IMG/VR virus record: IMGVR_UViG_3300047472_000439 | Location: 1 to 41,285 of that record | Origin: a virus | Length of the DNA stretch: 41,285 nt | Reading direction: 5' to 3' (one strand) | Shown here: positions 1 through 7,098 of the stretch, one piece after another | Layout: the number at the start of each line of letters is the position of its first letter | Position numbering within the stretch: the first letter of the stretch is position 1 | Position numbers and translations under genes: made by a program | The notes under the pieces: generated by a model | What the model saw: only the letters and a program-made list of their open reading frames with translations | Database searches by the model: none | Told to the model about the DNA's origin: nothing

Positions 1-1737
1 CAGCCGGGCCTTGGCCATCTCGTCCATGATCGATTGCGAGCGCGGATCGCCCAGCAGCCAGGCCGAGGCGGCCAGGGTGCGGACCGAGGTCTCGCTGACC
101 CCCAGCACCTTCTCCAGCGCCTCGAACGGCGAGTTGGAGCCGCCGATCTTCTTGAGCTTCACCTCGCCCTTGATGCCGGCCAGGCTCTTGGCCTTGTCGA
201 CGGCCTCGTAGAAGCCGCCCAGCTCGTCGACCAGGCCCAGCTGCTTGGCCTGGACGCCGGTCCAGACCCGGCCCTTGGCGATCTCGCGCACGCGCTCGAC
301 GGGCAGCTTGCGGCCCTCGGCCACGCGGCCGACGAAGCCGGCGTAGATCCGGTCCATCCAGGCGGCGAACCTGGCCCGCTGGTCGGGGGTGAACTCCTGG
401 CCCGTGCCGAACGCGCCGGCGTAGTCGCCGCCGACATGCACCTGACGGGTGTCGACGCCGAACTTGGCCAGGGCCTCGCCCAGGGCGAACTTGCCGCCGA
501 ATACGCCGATCGAGCCGGTCAGGGTGGTGGGCTCGGCGACGATCGCCGAAGCGCCCGAGCTGATCCAGTAGCCGCCCGAGGCCGCATAGGTGCCCATGCT
601 GACCACGATCGGCTTGTTGGCCTTCTTGGCGGCCTTCACGGCGGCCAGGATCTGTTCCGAGGCCGTGTCCGACCCGCCGGGCGAGGACACCCGGAACACG
701 ATCGCCTTGACGTCCTTGTCGTCGATGGCGTCGTACAGCGCCTTGGCGACCTGGTCGGAATAGATCGTGCTGTCGCCGCCGAACGGCGAGCCGCCTTCGC
801 CGCTGCCGGTCATGATCGCGCCCTCGGCCGAGACCACCGCGATGGTCGGGCCGGTCTTGGCCGGCGGATGCTTGGCGCGCGAGGCGTAGTCGTCGAAGTC
901 CAGCAGCTTGGCGCCCTTGCCGGCGCGGGCCAGCATGGCGTCCTGGGCCTCCTTCACCTGGCCGACGCGGTCGATCAGGCCCTTGGCCTTGGCTTCCTCG
1001 GCGCTGTAGGGGCCGGCCTCGATCGTCTTGATCAGGGCGGCCGGATCGATCTTGCGGTCCTGGGCGGCCGTCGTCAGGGCCGTGGTGTAGACCGAGCCCA
1101 TCCACGACAGCGTCGATTCCCGGTGAGCCGGCGTGTAGTCGCTATAGAGGTAGGGATTGACCGCGTTCTTGTATTCATAGCGCTGCTCGTAGTCGGCCTT
1201 GACGCCGTACTTGTCGAAGAAGCGCTTGAAGAACATCTCCTCGCTGGACGCGCCCACCGCCTGCAGCGAGCTGTCGGGCTGCATCCAGAACTCGCTGGCC
1301 GCCGCGCCGAGCATGTAGGTCGAGGTGACCAGGCCCGAAGGATAGAGCCCCTGGCTGTGGGCGAAGATCGGCTTCTTGCCGACCGCGCGGAAGTGCTTGA
1401 AGGCCAGGCGCAGTTCGTCGGCCGACGCCGGGGCCATGCCGCCCTCGGGCAGGCGCACCAGCACGGCTTCGACCTTGTCGTCGGTCTCGGCGCGGCGCAG
1501 CGTCTCGATGATCGACATCACCGACTGGCCGCCCCCGCCGCCAAAGGCCGCGAACGGGTTCTGCGAATCCTGGTCCGAGAGGCCGCCGCGCAGGTCCAGC
1601 TGCAGCACCGTGTGGGCGGGAACCGGGGCGGGGCGCGCGGCGCTGGCCGCCATGACGATCAGAAGGAAGGGGACGCCGACCAGGAACAACACCAAGCCGA
1701 CGAAAACGCCGGCCACGGTCATGAGAAACTGCTTCAT
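1..1737 (-). CDS. sppA: Signal peptide peptidase SppA (3' end outside window)
   Basis: Membrane-anchored serine protease of family S49 that degrades cleaved signal peptides in the cytoplasmic membrane. 579 codons are visible and the reading frame runs off the left edge. The N-terminus is one hydrophobic anchor (MKQFLMTVAGVFVGLVLFLV). Two S49 halves follow, as in the long 67-kDa form. The likely catalytic Lys lies in YKNAVNP in the first half. The Ser lies in GTYAASGGYW in the second, preceded by SPGGSD. The ATG at 1737 places the anchor at the very N-terminus. It is a host chromosomal gene transcribed away from the tRNAs. The family call is firm; only the last residues are missing. Confidence 0.95.
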   Translation of the reverse strand, partial: MKQFLMTVAGVFVGLVLFLVGVPFLLIVMAASAARPAPVPAHTVLQLDLRGGLSDQDSQNPFAAFGGGGGQSVMSIIETLRRAETDDKVEAVLVRLPEGGMAPASADELRLAFKHFRAVGKKPIFAHSQGLYPSGLVTSTYMLGAAASEFWMQPDSSLQAVGASSEEMFFKRFFDKYGVKADYEQRYEYKNAVNPYLYSDYTPAHRESTLSWMGSVYTTALTTAAQDRKIDPAALIKTIEAGPYSAEEAKAKGLIDRVGQVKEAQDAMLARAGKGAKLLDFDDYASRAKHPPAKTGPTIAVVSAEGAIMTGSGEGGSPFGGDSTIYSDQVAKALYDAIDDKDVKAIVFRVSSPGGSDTASEQILAAVKAAKKANKPIVVSMGTYAASGGYWISSGASAIVAEPTTLTGSIGVFGGKFALGEALAKFGVDTRQVHVGGDYAGAFGTGQEFTPDQRARFAAWMDRIYAGFVGRVAEGRKLPVERVREIAKGRVWTGVQAKQLGLVDELGGFYEAVDKAKSLAGIKGEVKLKKIGGSNSPFEALEKVLGVSETSVRTLAASAWLLGDPRSQSIMDEMAKARL

Positions 1738-1925
1738 CGGACGTCCTGCTGCCTAGTGTCGCGCAAGCTAGTAGCGACCCTGGCGGCGCGGTCAAATGAA
1801 CAGCGCGCAACCCGCCGTTTCGGGGCCGGACGCGCCCGCCGCGCGGGCGTCATGGGGGCGCGAGGAGGCGCGCCCCGAGGGGGCGGCGGCGCCGTGCCGT
1901 ATCTTTGAAAATCTCGGGAAAAGAA

Positions 1926-2002
1926 TGGTCGGAGTGGCAGGATTTGAACCTGCGACCCCTGCGTCCCGAACGCAGTGCTCTACCAGACTGAGCCACACTC
2001 CG
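1926..2002 (-). tRNA. tRNA-Pro(CGG), CCA encoded
   Basis: Read on the minus strand this folds as a standard cloverleaf. The acceptor CGGAGTG pairs with CACTCCG, the anticodon loop is TTCGGGA with anticodon CGG, the T arm contains GGTTCAAATCC, and the discriminator A is followed by an encoded CCA. It decodes CCG proline codons. It is divergent from the tRNA-Gln gene about 150 bp away. No duplicated fragment of it is seen elsewhere in the window. Confidence 0.95.
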
Positions 2003-2153
2003 ACTTGGAGGGCGGCTTATAGACACGCCTCGACGGTCTCGCAAGCGACAAAAAACCACCTCGAAAAAAGAAGTTCAAAGCAGCGTTGCATCCGTCCGAC
2101 TCCTGCGCTATCTCCACCGCCTCGCCGGGCCCAACGGGTCTCGCCGTTCCTGC

Positions 2154-2227
2154 TGGGGAATGGTGTAATGGTAACACTGCGGTTTTTGGTACCGTCATTC
2201 TAGGTTCGAGTCCTAGTTCCCCAGCCA
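2154..2227 (+). tRNA. tRNA-Gln(TTG), CCA encoded; likely the host side of the left prophage junction
   Basis: The acceptor TGGGGAA pairs with TTCCCCA. The anticodon arm is GCGGT/ACCGT with loop TTTTGGT, giving anticodon TTG. The T arm contains GGTTCGAGTCC and the 3' end is GCCA. The gene is intact. Its 3' end faces the prophage, and the integrase gene about 0.7 kb away is transcribed towards it. That is the usual arrangement when a tRNA 3' end serves as attachment site. Its use as attB here is inference. Confidence 0.95.
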
Positions 2228-2276
2228 CTCTCTTTTCAATGACTTAGCTAACGCCCTACGGGGCCCGCCTGGGCCT

Positions 2277-2297
2277 GGTTTACAGGGTGGTTTACAG
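2277..2297. repeat. Tandem GGTTTACAG pair, possible integrase arm sites
   Basis: GGTTTACAG occurs at 2277-2285 and again at 2289-2297, a 12-bp period, 50 bp downstream of tRNA-Gln. This is the expected place for arm-type or core integrase binding sites near attL. No protein-binding evidence exists. The stretch 2228-2382 contains no gene that I can support. Confidence 0.35.
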
Positions 2298-2382
2298 CTT
2301 CCGCTCTCGGTATGTTCTGGCGGCCTTCTGGCCCCCCTGAAATCGACTCGACAGTTCAGGTCCCACGGCTCAACTTTTCAGC

Positions 2383-2955
2383 ATGTTGTGGGATGTCCTT
2401 TCAGAATCCGCGAGCACTGCCTGGACGATCGCCGGGACGCTGGCCACGGTCGTGATCGCGCTGGCCGGCGGTATTCTTTACCTGCGCAACGAAATGGCCG
2501 CGAGGAGCGAGCGCCGATGGGATCGCGCTTTGAAGCTCGCCGCTGTCGTCGCCGACGAGAACGCATCTGAGATAGTCAAAGATGTTGCCCGGCTGGGGCT
2601 AGAAGACATCGGCGTCGAAATCCGCGAGCGACGTGCTTCAAAGCGGGCGCCATTGATCCAAGTCGTGCTTGACGCCTTCAACGCGACCGTGACTCGGGCC
2701 GAAGTCACGGCGATCGAGAACGCGCTCGCGCCGCCTGCACCCGCCGAAGAAGTCTCACGCCGTCGTCCGATCAGCGATCCTGACATCCGTATGCTTATCG
2801 ATTGGGTCTGGAGAATTGAAGAGTCATTCGCCTTAAGCCGCGCAAGGGCCGCGCCAGAGGACGACACCCGAATCCGGATATTCTTCGTCCTGCTGATCTT
2901 TGGGTCTGCATTCTTCGTTCTGTCGGTCGGGGCGATTCACTCCGCTCTGTTTTGA
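2383..2955 (+). CDS. Two-helix membrane protein of unknown function next to attL
   Basis: 190 aa, family not recognised. A hydrophobic helix lies near residues 14-34 (TIAGTLATVVIALAGGILYL). A mostly charged cytoplasmic-looking middle of about 125 residues follows. A second strong helix lies near 165-187 (FFVLLIFGSAFFVLSVGA). The gene is convergent with the integrase gene and the two 3' ends overlap by 19 bp. Its place between tRNA and integrase, on the opposite strand to the early-left operon, is typical of lysogenic-conversion genes expressed from the prophage. Superinfection exclusion or phage defence is one possibility but nothing in the sequence proves it. Confidence 0.7.
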   Translation: MLWDVLSESASTAWTIAGTLATVVIALAGGILYLRNEMAARSERRWDRALKLAAVVADENASEIVKDVARLGLEDIGVEIRERRASKRAPLIQVVLDAFNATVTRAEVTAIENALAPPAPAEEVSRRRPISDPDIRMLIDWVWRIEESFALSRARAAPEDDTRIRIFFVLLIFGSAFFVLSVGAIHSALF

Positions 2956-4049
2956 GCCCTGGCTTTGTTCTCGCGCATGCGGCGAACGATCGCCAAGCCG
3001 ATGGCCTGGCCGCTGATGTAGCGACGGCGAATCTCTCCGACCGTCTCGCGCTTCCATCCCAAGATGACGGCGATATCGTCGTCTTCGAGTCCGCCGTGGA
3101 CCATGAAGTTGGTCGCCGCCGTGCCGCGCATGTCGTGGATGCGCAGGTGTTCGATGCCGGTCTTGGCCTCGGCTCCCTGCTGTTCCTGCACCTTCTCCAG
3201 GGCCTTACGCTTGGCGGTCTGGATGGCGCTTTCCGCGCCGGCCTCAGTCCAGGGGCGACCACGCGATGAATTCAGGACGGTGACCGAATCGCCGCGCGGG
3301 ATCGCGGCCAGGATGTCGCGCAGCGGGTCGGTGATCGGGATGACGACCGTCCGCTTGCGGTTCGACTTGCCGGTCTGAAAGACGATTGCGTCGTCGCCGA
3401 CGGCGCTCCAGGTCAGCTTGCGGATGTCGCCCAGGCGAATGCCGGTGTGGACGGCCAACTGCACGAGGTTGGCGAACGCGGGCGTGGTGTGCGCCAGCAG
3501 CAGCTCCAGGTGATGGGCTTCCCAGATGATTTCCGAGCGGTCAGGTGGGGTGTAGAGCCCTTCAACGCTCTCGATCGGGTTGGCCGACACCTCGCCCCGG
3601 TCGACCGCCCAGGCGATGACCTTGGACAGCGCGCCCAGCAGCTCGTCGGCGGTCTTGGGGGTGGCCTTGTGCTTGTCGCGCCAAGTGATCAGGACATGGC
3701 GCGCCCGCTTGCTCTCCAGCGCCCGGATTTCCATCTTGCCCAGACCCTCGCGCACCTTGTCGAGGTACTTGCGCAGGTCGCTCTTGGTTCGGGGCGCTCC
3801 AGGCATCGCCTCTAGGGCGATGAGATATCGGGTGATCAGGCCGAACAGCGTGACCTTGTCGGCGTTGTTCGACCCGGCCTCGCGGAAGGCGGTTATCGCG
3901 GCCGGCGCGGCGGCGGCGATAAGCCTGGCCAACTCGTCGTCGCCCCTTGCCGAGACCTTCAGAATCTGCGGGCCGCCGCGCCATGCGTACCAGTATTCGG
4001 TTACCTGGCCGGCCTTGCGCTTCTTCACCCGGTGCAGGCCGGGGAGCAT
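2937..4049 (-). CDS. int: Tyrosine recombinase integrase
   Basis: Site-specific recombinase that inserts and excises the phage chromosome. Numbering from the ATG at 4049 gives 370 aa. An N-terminal arm-binding segment is followed by a SAM-like core-binding domain (about residues 60-160). The catalytic domain has Arg205 in HTGIRLGDIR, Lys228 in TGKSNRKR, His305 and Arg308 in HDMRGTAA, Trp332 in place of the second His in ILGWKRE, and nucleophile Tyr344 in RRRYI. An in-frame TTG at 4076 would add nine residues. I prefer the ATG because TTG starts are rare, although neither start has a strong ribosome site. It lies last in the leftward early operon, 4 bp after the excisionase-like gene. Confidence 0.95.
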   Translation of the reverse strand: MLPGLHRVKKRKAGQVTEYWYAWRGGPQILKVSARGDDELARLIAAAAPAAITAFREAGSNNADKVTLFGLITRYLIALEAMPGAPRTKSDLRKYLDKVREGLGKMEIRALESKRARHVLITWRDKHKATPKTADELLGALSKVIAWAVDRGEVSANPIESVEGLYTPPDRSEIIWEAHHLELLLAHTTPAFANLVQLAVHTGIRLGDIRKLTWSAVGDDAIVFQTGKSNRKRTVVIPITDPLRDILAAIPRGDSVTVLNSSRGRPWTEAGAESAIQTAKRKALEKVQEQQGAEAKTGIEHLRIHDMRGTAATNFMVHGGLEDDDIAVILGWKRETVGEIRRRYISGQAIGLAIVRRMRENKARAQNRAE

Positions 4050-4053
4050 CTGG

Positions 4054-4311
4054 CTAACTGGCAATGAACCGGTCAAGGGCGGCCTCCGCGTCGTCCGCGC
4101 CCTCCATAGAAGAGGACGGCGACGGATTCGGACGCAGACCGCTCAGCGCGTCAAGCTTGGCGTCGATGGCGTAGCGGTCGTATCGGACCGAGCGGACAAG
4201 CGGCGTGCGCCCCCAACCCAGTTTCTTGAACTCGGCGACGGGGATCTTGCCGCAGTAGTCCGCAGCCTCCTCGGCCGTGAGCAAGCGGGATTGTGGGAGC
4301 GCGCTAGCCAT
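4054..4311 (-). CDS. Excisionase-like AlpA/MerR-type HTH protein
   Basis: 85 aa. The N-terminal part (LLTAEEAADYCGKIPVAEFK) is a helix-turn-helix of the AlpA/excisionase type, followed by a typical RYDRYAIDAKLD wing. Proteins of this kind bend attachment-site DNA and steer the integrase towards excision. The gene sits directly upstream of the integrase, and its start overlaps the stop of the SciP-like gene as TGATG, implying coupled translation. The C-terminal 30 residues are acidic and probably disordered. The excisionase role is inferred from fold and position. Confidence 0.75.
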   Translation of the reverse strand: MASALPQSRLLTAEEAADYCGKIPVAEFKKLGWGRTPLVRSVRYDRYAIDAKLDALSGLRPNPSPSSSMEGADDAEAALDRFIAS

Positions 4312-4529
4312 CAGGCCCGTAACCTCTGGGTCTGGGTGGTGGCGAGGCCGCGAGCGCCGTACGCCGTCCAGCGGCGGGTCCAGCTCTCCAGCTCGTCCTC
4401 GGTGACGCCAAAGCGCTCGAAAGCGCCGTGGCGGGTGATCTCGCCGGCCGCGATGTCGTTCAGCAGTTCGACCTTGCGCAGGGCGGTCCAGCGGCCCGTC
4501 GGGGCGGCCTTGGTCGGGCGGGGGATCAT
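4311..4529 (-). CDS. SciP-like (DUF1153) small regulatory protein
   Basis: 72 aa. Residues 12-71 follow the DUF1153 pattern of the Caulobacter CtrA antagonist SciP: RW..LRKVELL, then an HTH-like GAFERFGVTEDELESW, then a terminal YGARGLATTQTQRLR. Host SciP is roughly 90 aa; this copy lacks the host's N-terminal extension and is little more than the domain. In the host family this protein binds CtrA at promoters and blocks polymerase recruitment. Here it lies in the early-left operon between a 30-aa membrane peptide (ATGA overlap) and the excisionase-like gene (TGATG overlap). That it acts on host CtrA is inference; it could instead regulate phage promoters. Confidence 0.85.
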   Translation of the reverse strand: MIPRPTKAAPTGRWTALRKVELLNDIAAGEITRHGAFERFGVTEDELESWTRRWTAYGARGLATTQTQRLRA

Positions 4530-4618
4530 GGCGCTAGGAAGCCCAGGGCGAAGGCCGCAAGGGCCGCCAGGGCGACCATGGTCCAGCCGGCGGGGGTGAG
4601 GGTGCGGAACAGGCTCAT
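4526..4618 (-). CDS. 30-aa single-pass membrane peptide
   Basis: A small gene with coupled starts at both ends. Its ATG at 4618 shares a base with the upstream stop (TGATG) and its TGA overlaps the next ATG (ATGA). The product begins MSLFRTLTPAGWTMVALAAL and continues as one uninterrupted hydrophobic helix to residue 30. No family is recognised. The tight packing in an operon of like-packed genes is the main evidence that it is translated. It might be a membrane-acting lysis regulator or toxin-like peptide, but no function can be assigned. Confidence 0.6.
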   Translation of the reverse strand: MSLFRTLTPAGWTMVALAALAAFALGFLAP

Positions 4619-4836
4619 CAGGCGCAGGCCTCGGCCACGGCGCGGCCCTGGGTGGTGAGCCAAAAGCCGTCGTCGAGCGCGTCGACGCCGCTAGTGGCCA
4701 GGCCGAGCGTCTGGAGCGTGCGGCAGACCCGCCACTGGGCCTCGGCCTCGGGCAAGAAGGTCTGGCCTTCTGTCAGGCGATCGAGGGCCGCCAGCATGCG
4801 GCGCTCGGTGGGCAGAAGGTCGGTCGGCGCGAACAT
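4618..4836 (-). CDS. Small phage protein of unknown function
   Basis: 72 aa, not recognised. The predicted content is two or three helices followed by a short strand-turn-strand (DGFWLTTQGRAVAEAC). That would suit a winged-helix DNA-binding protein, but this is only a shape resemblance. It starts 4 bp after the stop of the 130-aa upstream gene and its stop overlaps the start of the 30-aa membrane peptide, so it belongs to the leftward early operon. Codon use is like its neighbours. Confidence 0.6.
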   Translation of the reverse strand: MFAPTDLLPTERRMLAALDRLTEGQTFLPEAEAQWRVCRTLQTLGLATSGVDALDDGFWLTTQGRAVAEACA

Positions 4837-4840
4837 GGGT

Positions 4841-5233
4841 CTAGCCCTCCTGGATGACGGGGAAGATGCGGAAGCGGGGGCGGCGCACGATCACGGGCGC
4901 GCTGAAGCCCTGGCTCTGGCCGAGGTCTACGCGGATGCGCGCCACCGTCTGGCCGAAGCGAATGGAGGTCGACGCGTCGCCCTCGCCGGGACGTTCCCAG
5001 GCCAGGACGACGCCCCGGCGGCGGCGGTCGTAGTAGTCCACCTCGACCTCGTCGCCGACGGCCACGCCGCCGACCTGCCGCAGGGGCTCCAGGACGGGCG
5101 TGGACAGGCGGCGGCAGGCCCAGGCCGTGCGGGCGCGAAAGAGGGCTGGGCGCTCTTGCCGCGAGGCGGACGTGGCCCGTGTGGCGAAGATGTCGACGAT
5201 GGTGCCGTCAGACATGGCCCAGCCCCCGATCAC
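4841..5233 (-). CDS. Phage protein of unknown function
   Basis: 130 aa from GTG at 5233, or 124 aa from the in-frame ATG at 5215 ([10 protein letters not shown]). The GTG start overlaps the GapR-FtsK-gamma stop as GTGA, a junction type used repeatedly in this operon, but it lacks a clear ribosome site. The protein is strand-rich and basic with a [19 protein letters not shown] segment, which could be a small SH3- or KOW-like barrel. No known family is recognised. Confidence 0.6.
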   Translation of the reverse strand: MIGGWAMSDGTIVDIFATRATSASRQERPALFRARTAWACRRLSTPVLEPLRQVGGVAVGDEVEVDYYDRRRRGVVLAWERPGEGDASTSIRFGQTVARIRVDLGQSQGFSAPVIVRRPRFRIFPVIQEG

Positions 5234-5835
5234 GCGGCGGCTTGCGCGAGGATTTCGCGCTTGCCGGCGTGGTTAGGCGGGCCGACGACGCCGTCCCGTT
5301 CCATGCGTTCCATGAGGGCGGCGGCTCGGTTGTAGCCGAGCTGGAGGCGGCGCTGGACGTAGGACGCCGAGGCCTTGCCATCGCGGCGAACGATGGCAAC
5401 GGCTTGGTCGTAAAGCGCCTCGTCCTCGGATGCGCCTCGGACCATTTCCACGGCGACGGCCAATTGATCCGGTGTGCCGGAGGCCGAGCTGCCGTCGTTC
5501 ATGGTCAGCGTGACGGTGGCGATCCCACTCTGGTCGGCGGCTTCGCGGTCGGCCACGGTCTCGAACAAGGGCAGTTCGCCGAGCGCCTCCCAGTATAGGT
5601 CTTCAACGGCTTCCTCTTCCTGGCGCTTGGCGGTGTCGATCTTCCGCTTGCGGACGACGCGTTTGAGGATCTTGGCGTCAAAGCCGTTGCCCTTGGCCTC
5701 GGCGTAGACTTCCTTGATCTGCTCGGTGATTGCGTCCTTCTCAGCCTCCAGGCGCTCGACGCGATCGACGATCGAACGGACTTGGCCTTGGGCGTTCTTG
5801 CCGAGGACGTCGGCGTGGGGCGTGTCGTCAGCCAT
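5230..5835 (-). CDS. GapR (DUF2312) - FtsK gamma fusion protein
   Basis: 201 aa from ATG 5835, which overlaps the upstream stop as TGATG; the longer open frame upstream is not needed. Residues about 12-86 match Gap[21 protein letters not shown], then [14 protein letters not shown], then [20 protein letters not shown]. GapR is the alphaproteobacterial nucleoid protein that encircles overtwisted DNA. After a linker of about 50 residues, residues 136-197 match the FtsK gamma winged helix ([49 protein letters not shown]), which in FtsK reads KOPS sequences and activates XerD. No motor domain is present. The function is unknown; candidates are interference with host chromosome organisation or segregation, and phage DNA organisation. 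Confidence 0.88.
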   Translation of the reverse strand: MADDTPHADVLGKNAQGQVRSIVDRVERLEAEKDAITEQIKEVYAEAKGNGFDAKILKRVVRKRKIDTAKRQEEEAVEDLYWEALGELPLFETVADREAADQSGIATVTLTMNDGSSASGTPDQLAVAVEMVRGASEDEALYDQAVAIVRRDGKASASYVQRRLQLGYNRAAALMERMERDGVVGPPNHAGKREILAQAAA

Positions 5836-6755
5836 CACGCCGCCGCCTTTGCGGGTTCGGCGGCGACGCCCAGCATCTCGTCGGTGGCCACTTCCCAGAG
5901 AGCCCAAATCTGCTTGACGCAATCATAGACCGGGTCGTGGGCCGTGCCGGGGATGTCGAGCTTGGGGGCGGTGCGGCGCTTGGGCAGCTTGCGGCGCAGG
6001 GTGCGGTTGTCGGTGGCCGCCCAGTATTCCCACGGCGTCTTGGCGCCCGCGTCGAACATGGCCGAGGCGAGGTTGCTGAGGTCGAAGGCGATGCCCTGGG
6101 AATAGACTTCGCCCTTGGGGACGCAGTGCTGGGCTAGGTGGTGGGCGAGGCGCGGCGCGAGGAGCGCCATGGTCACGCGCTCCGGGCGCGCGCCGTCGTG
6201 GCCGACATAGGCCGGGTCGGCGAAGTGGGCGCGAGCGGCGGCGGGCTGGTCGCGCCAGAACCCGCGCGTCTTGTCGTCGATATGCCGGGTGCTCAGCAGT
6301 TGCTCCAGCAGATCGAAGACCAGCAGCAGCGGCGGGCCCATGACCGGGCCCTCTTGGGTCAGGCGGAACGGGACCACGGCCTGGCTGAGCAGGAAGGCGT
6401 TGCCGGGGTGCAGCGACAGGCTCTCGATGTCGGTCATCGCGCAAGGGAAGAGGGGTGGTGGCTCGGCGAGGGTTAGCCCGACGACGTGACCGGTGGGGCC
6501 GTCGATCTGGACGTTGGCGAAGACCACGGCGGCGTCCGCCTCGGTGCGCCACGATCCGGAGGCGACTACGTCAGCTTCGAAAACGATCGTGTTTGCGTCG
6601 AGGCTGATGATGTCGGCGTCTGGCGCGGCCGGGTTCGTTCCCGTCATGGCGGGTCCTTTCGGGTAAAGGTGGTCGAGAAGGTCGGGGCACGGGTTCGCCG
6701 CGGCGTGCTGGGCGGCGATGGCCTGGGCCAGTTGGGAAAGGGTCGGGCCGCTCAC
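5835..6755 (-). CDS. Phage protein of unknown function, 306 aa
   Basis: Starts at GTG 6755, overlapping the upstream stop as GTGA. An in-frame ATG at 6647 would give a 270-aa product. No family is recognised. The middle (about 50-170) is strand-rich and holds [20 protein letters not shown], followed by helical segments and a basic patch ([15 protein letters not shown]) near residue 260. It is the largest unknown of the leftward early operon and lies immediately upstream of, and translationally coupled to, the GapR-FtsK-gamma gene. Confidence 0.65.
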   Translation of the reverse strand: MSGPTLSQLAQAIAAQHAAANPCPDLLDHLYPKGPAMTGTNPAAPDADIISLDANTIVFEADVVASGSWRTEADAAVVFANVQIDGPTGHVVGLTLAEPPPLFPCAMTDIESLSLHPGNAFLLSQAVVPFRLTQEGPVMGPPLLLVFDLLEQLLSTRHIDDKTRGFWRDQPAAARAHFADPAYVGHDGARPERVTMALLAPRLAHHLAQHCVPKGEVYSQGIAFDLSNLASAMFDAGAKTPWEYWAATDNRTLRRKLPKRRTAPKLDIPGTAHDPVYDCVKQIWALWEVATDEMLGVAAEPAKAAA

Positions 6756-6886
6756 AGGAAGGCCCTGGCGAGGGCGGTCAGGCCTTCGAAGACCTCGCGC
6801 CAGAACAGGCCGCAGATCGCGCCCGCGACGCCGCCTGACAGGAAGGCGCGGAAGGTGTCGGGGGCGGGCAGGGGCGCGCGGCTCAC
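6752..6886 (-). CDS. 44-aa small membrane-associated protein
   Basis: GTG start at 6886 overlapping the upstream stop (GTGA); its TGA overlaps the next GTG in the same way. It encodes VSRAPLPAPDTFRAFLSGGV followed by a glycine/alanine-rich hydrophobic stretch (AGAICGLFWREVFEGL). No known family. Evidence for translation is the seamless packing between two neighbours that start the same way. It may pair with the 42-aa membrane protein encoded just upstream. Confidence 0.5.
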   Translation of the reverse strand: MSRAPLPAPDTFRAFLSGGVAGAICGLFWREVFEGLTALARAFL

Positions 6887-7011
6887 AGGCCGAGACCCAG
6901 GATGGCGGTCGCCACGACGGCGAGGCCGATCAGAACCAGAACCCAGCCGGGTTCGATGGGGGGATTATCGCGCCCGTGGCCCTGGGGGGCGGGCATCTCT
7001 GGGTGGCGCAT
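6883..7011 (-). CDS. 42-aa single-pass membrane protein, first gene of the leftward operon
   Basis: The ATG at 7011 follows a GGAG ribosome site and lies about 20 bp downstream of the expected start of the PL-like promoter. The first 22 residues are polar and proline-rich (MRHPEMPAPQGHGRDNPPIE). The rest is one transmembrane helix (WVLVLIGLAVVATAILGLGL). Not recognised. As first gene of the early-left operon it should be among the first proteins made on induction. Confidence 0.55.
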   Translation of the reverse strand: MRHPEMPAPQGHGRDNPPIEPGWVLVLIGLAVVATAILGLGL

Positions 7012-7037
7012 GGCCGGCTCCGTCGTGGTGACGGAGC

Positions 7038-7066
7038 AACATCGTGTGCAACACGTTTCGTGTCAA
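7038..7066 (-). promoter_or_regulatory. PL-like early leftward promoter
   Basis: On the minus strand a perfect -35 TTGACA (7066-7061) is separated by exactly 17 bp from GATGTT (7043-7038) as -10. The second position A and last T of the -10 are conserved. A repressor operator overlaps the end of the -35 and the spacer and a second lies just upstream, so it should be shut off in the lysogen. It drives the operon that starts at 7011. Confidence 0.6.
7051..7063. promoter_or_regulatory. Left operator 1 (ACACGTTTCGTGT)
   Basis: A 13-bp imperfect palindrome sharing the ACACG/CGTGT arms with the identical sites at 7076-7088 and 8252-8264. It overlaps the -35 and spacer of the leftward promoter. It is presumed to bind the CI-like repressor encoded at 7504-8205. 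Confidence 0.65.
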
Positions 7067-7075
7067 CTTAGAATA

Positions 7076-7088
7076 ACACGTAACGTGT
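7076..7088. promoter_or_regulatory. Left operator 2 (ACACGTAACGTGT)
   Basis: A perfect 13-bp palindrome around a central A, identical to the site at 8252-8264. Its centre is 25 bp from that of left operator 1, between two and two and a half DNA turns. This arrangement would suit side-by-side repressor dimers upstream of the leftward promoter. Confidence 0.7.
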
Positions 7089-7098
7089 CAGAAGGCCG

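Noticed and set aside
34-1908. A 624-residue open frame on the plus strand
   Set aside because: It is antisense to sppA, whose protein is fully recognisable on the other strand. The plus-strand product is low-complexity Arg/Gly/Ala sequence typical of GC-rich shadow frames, and it runs on past the sppA start.
4618-5233. Toxin-antitoxin pair in the leftward operon
   Set aside because: Two adjacent small genes suggested it, but neither product shows a known toxin or antitoxin fold and both sit inside a long phage operon.
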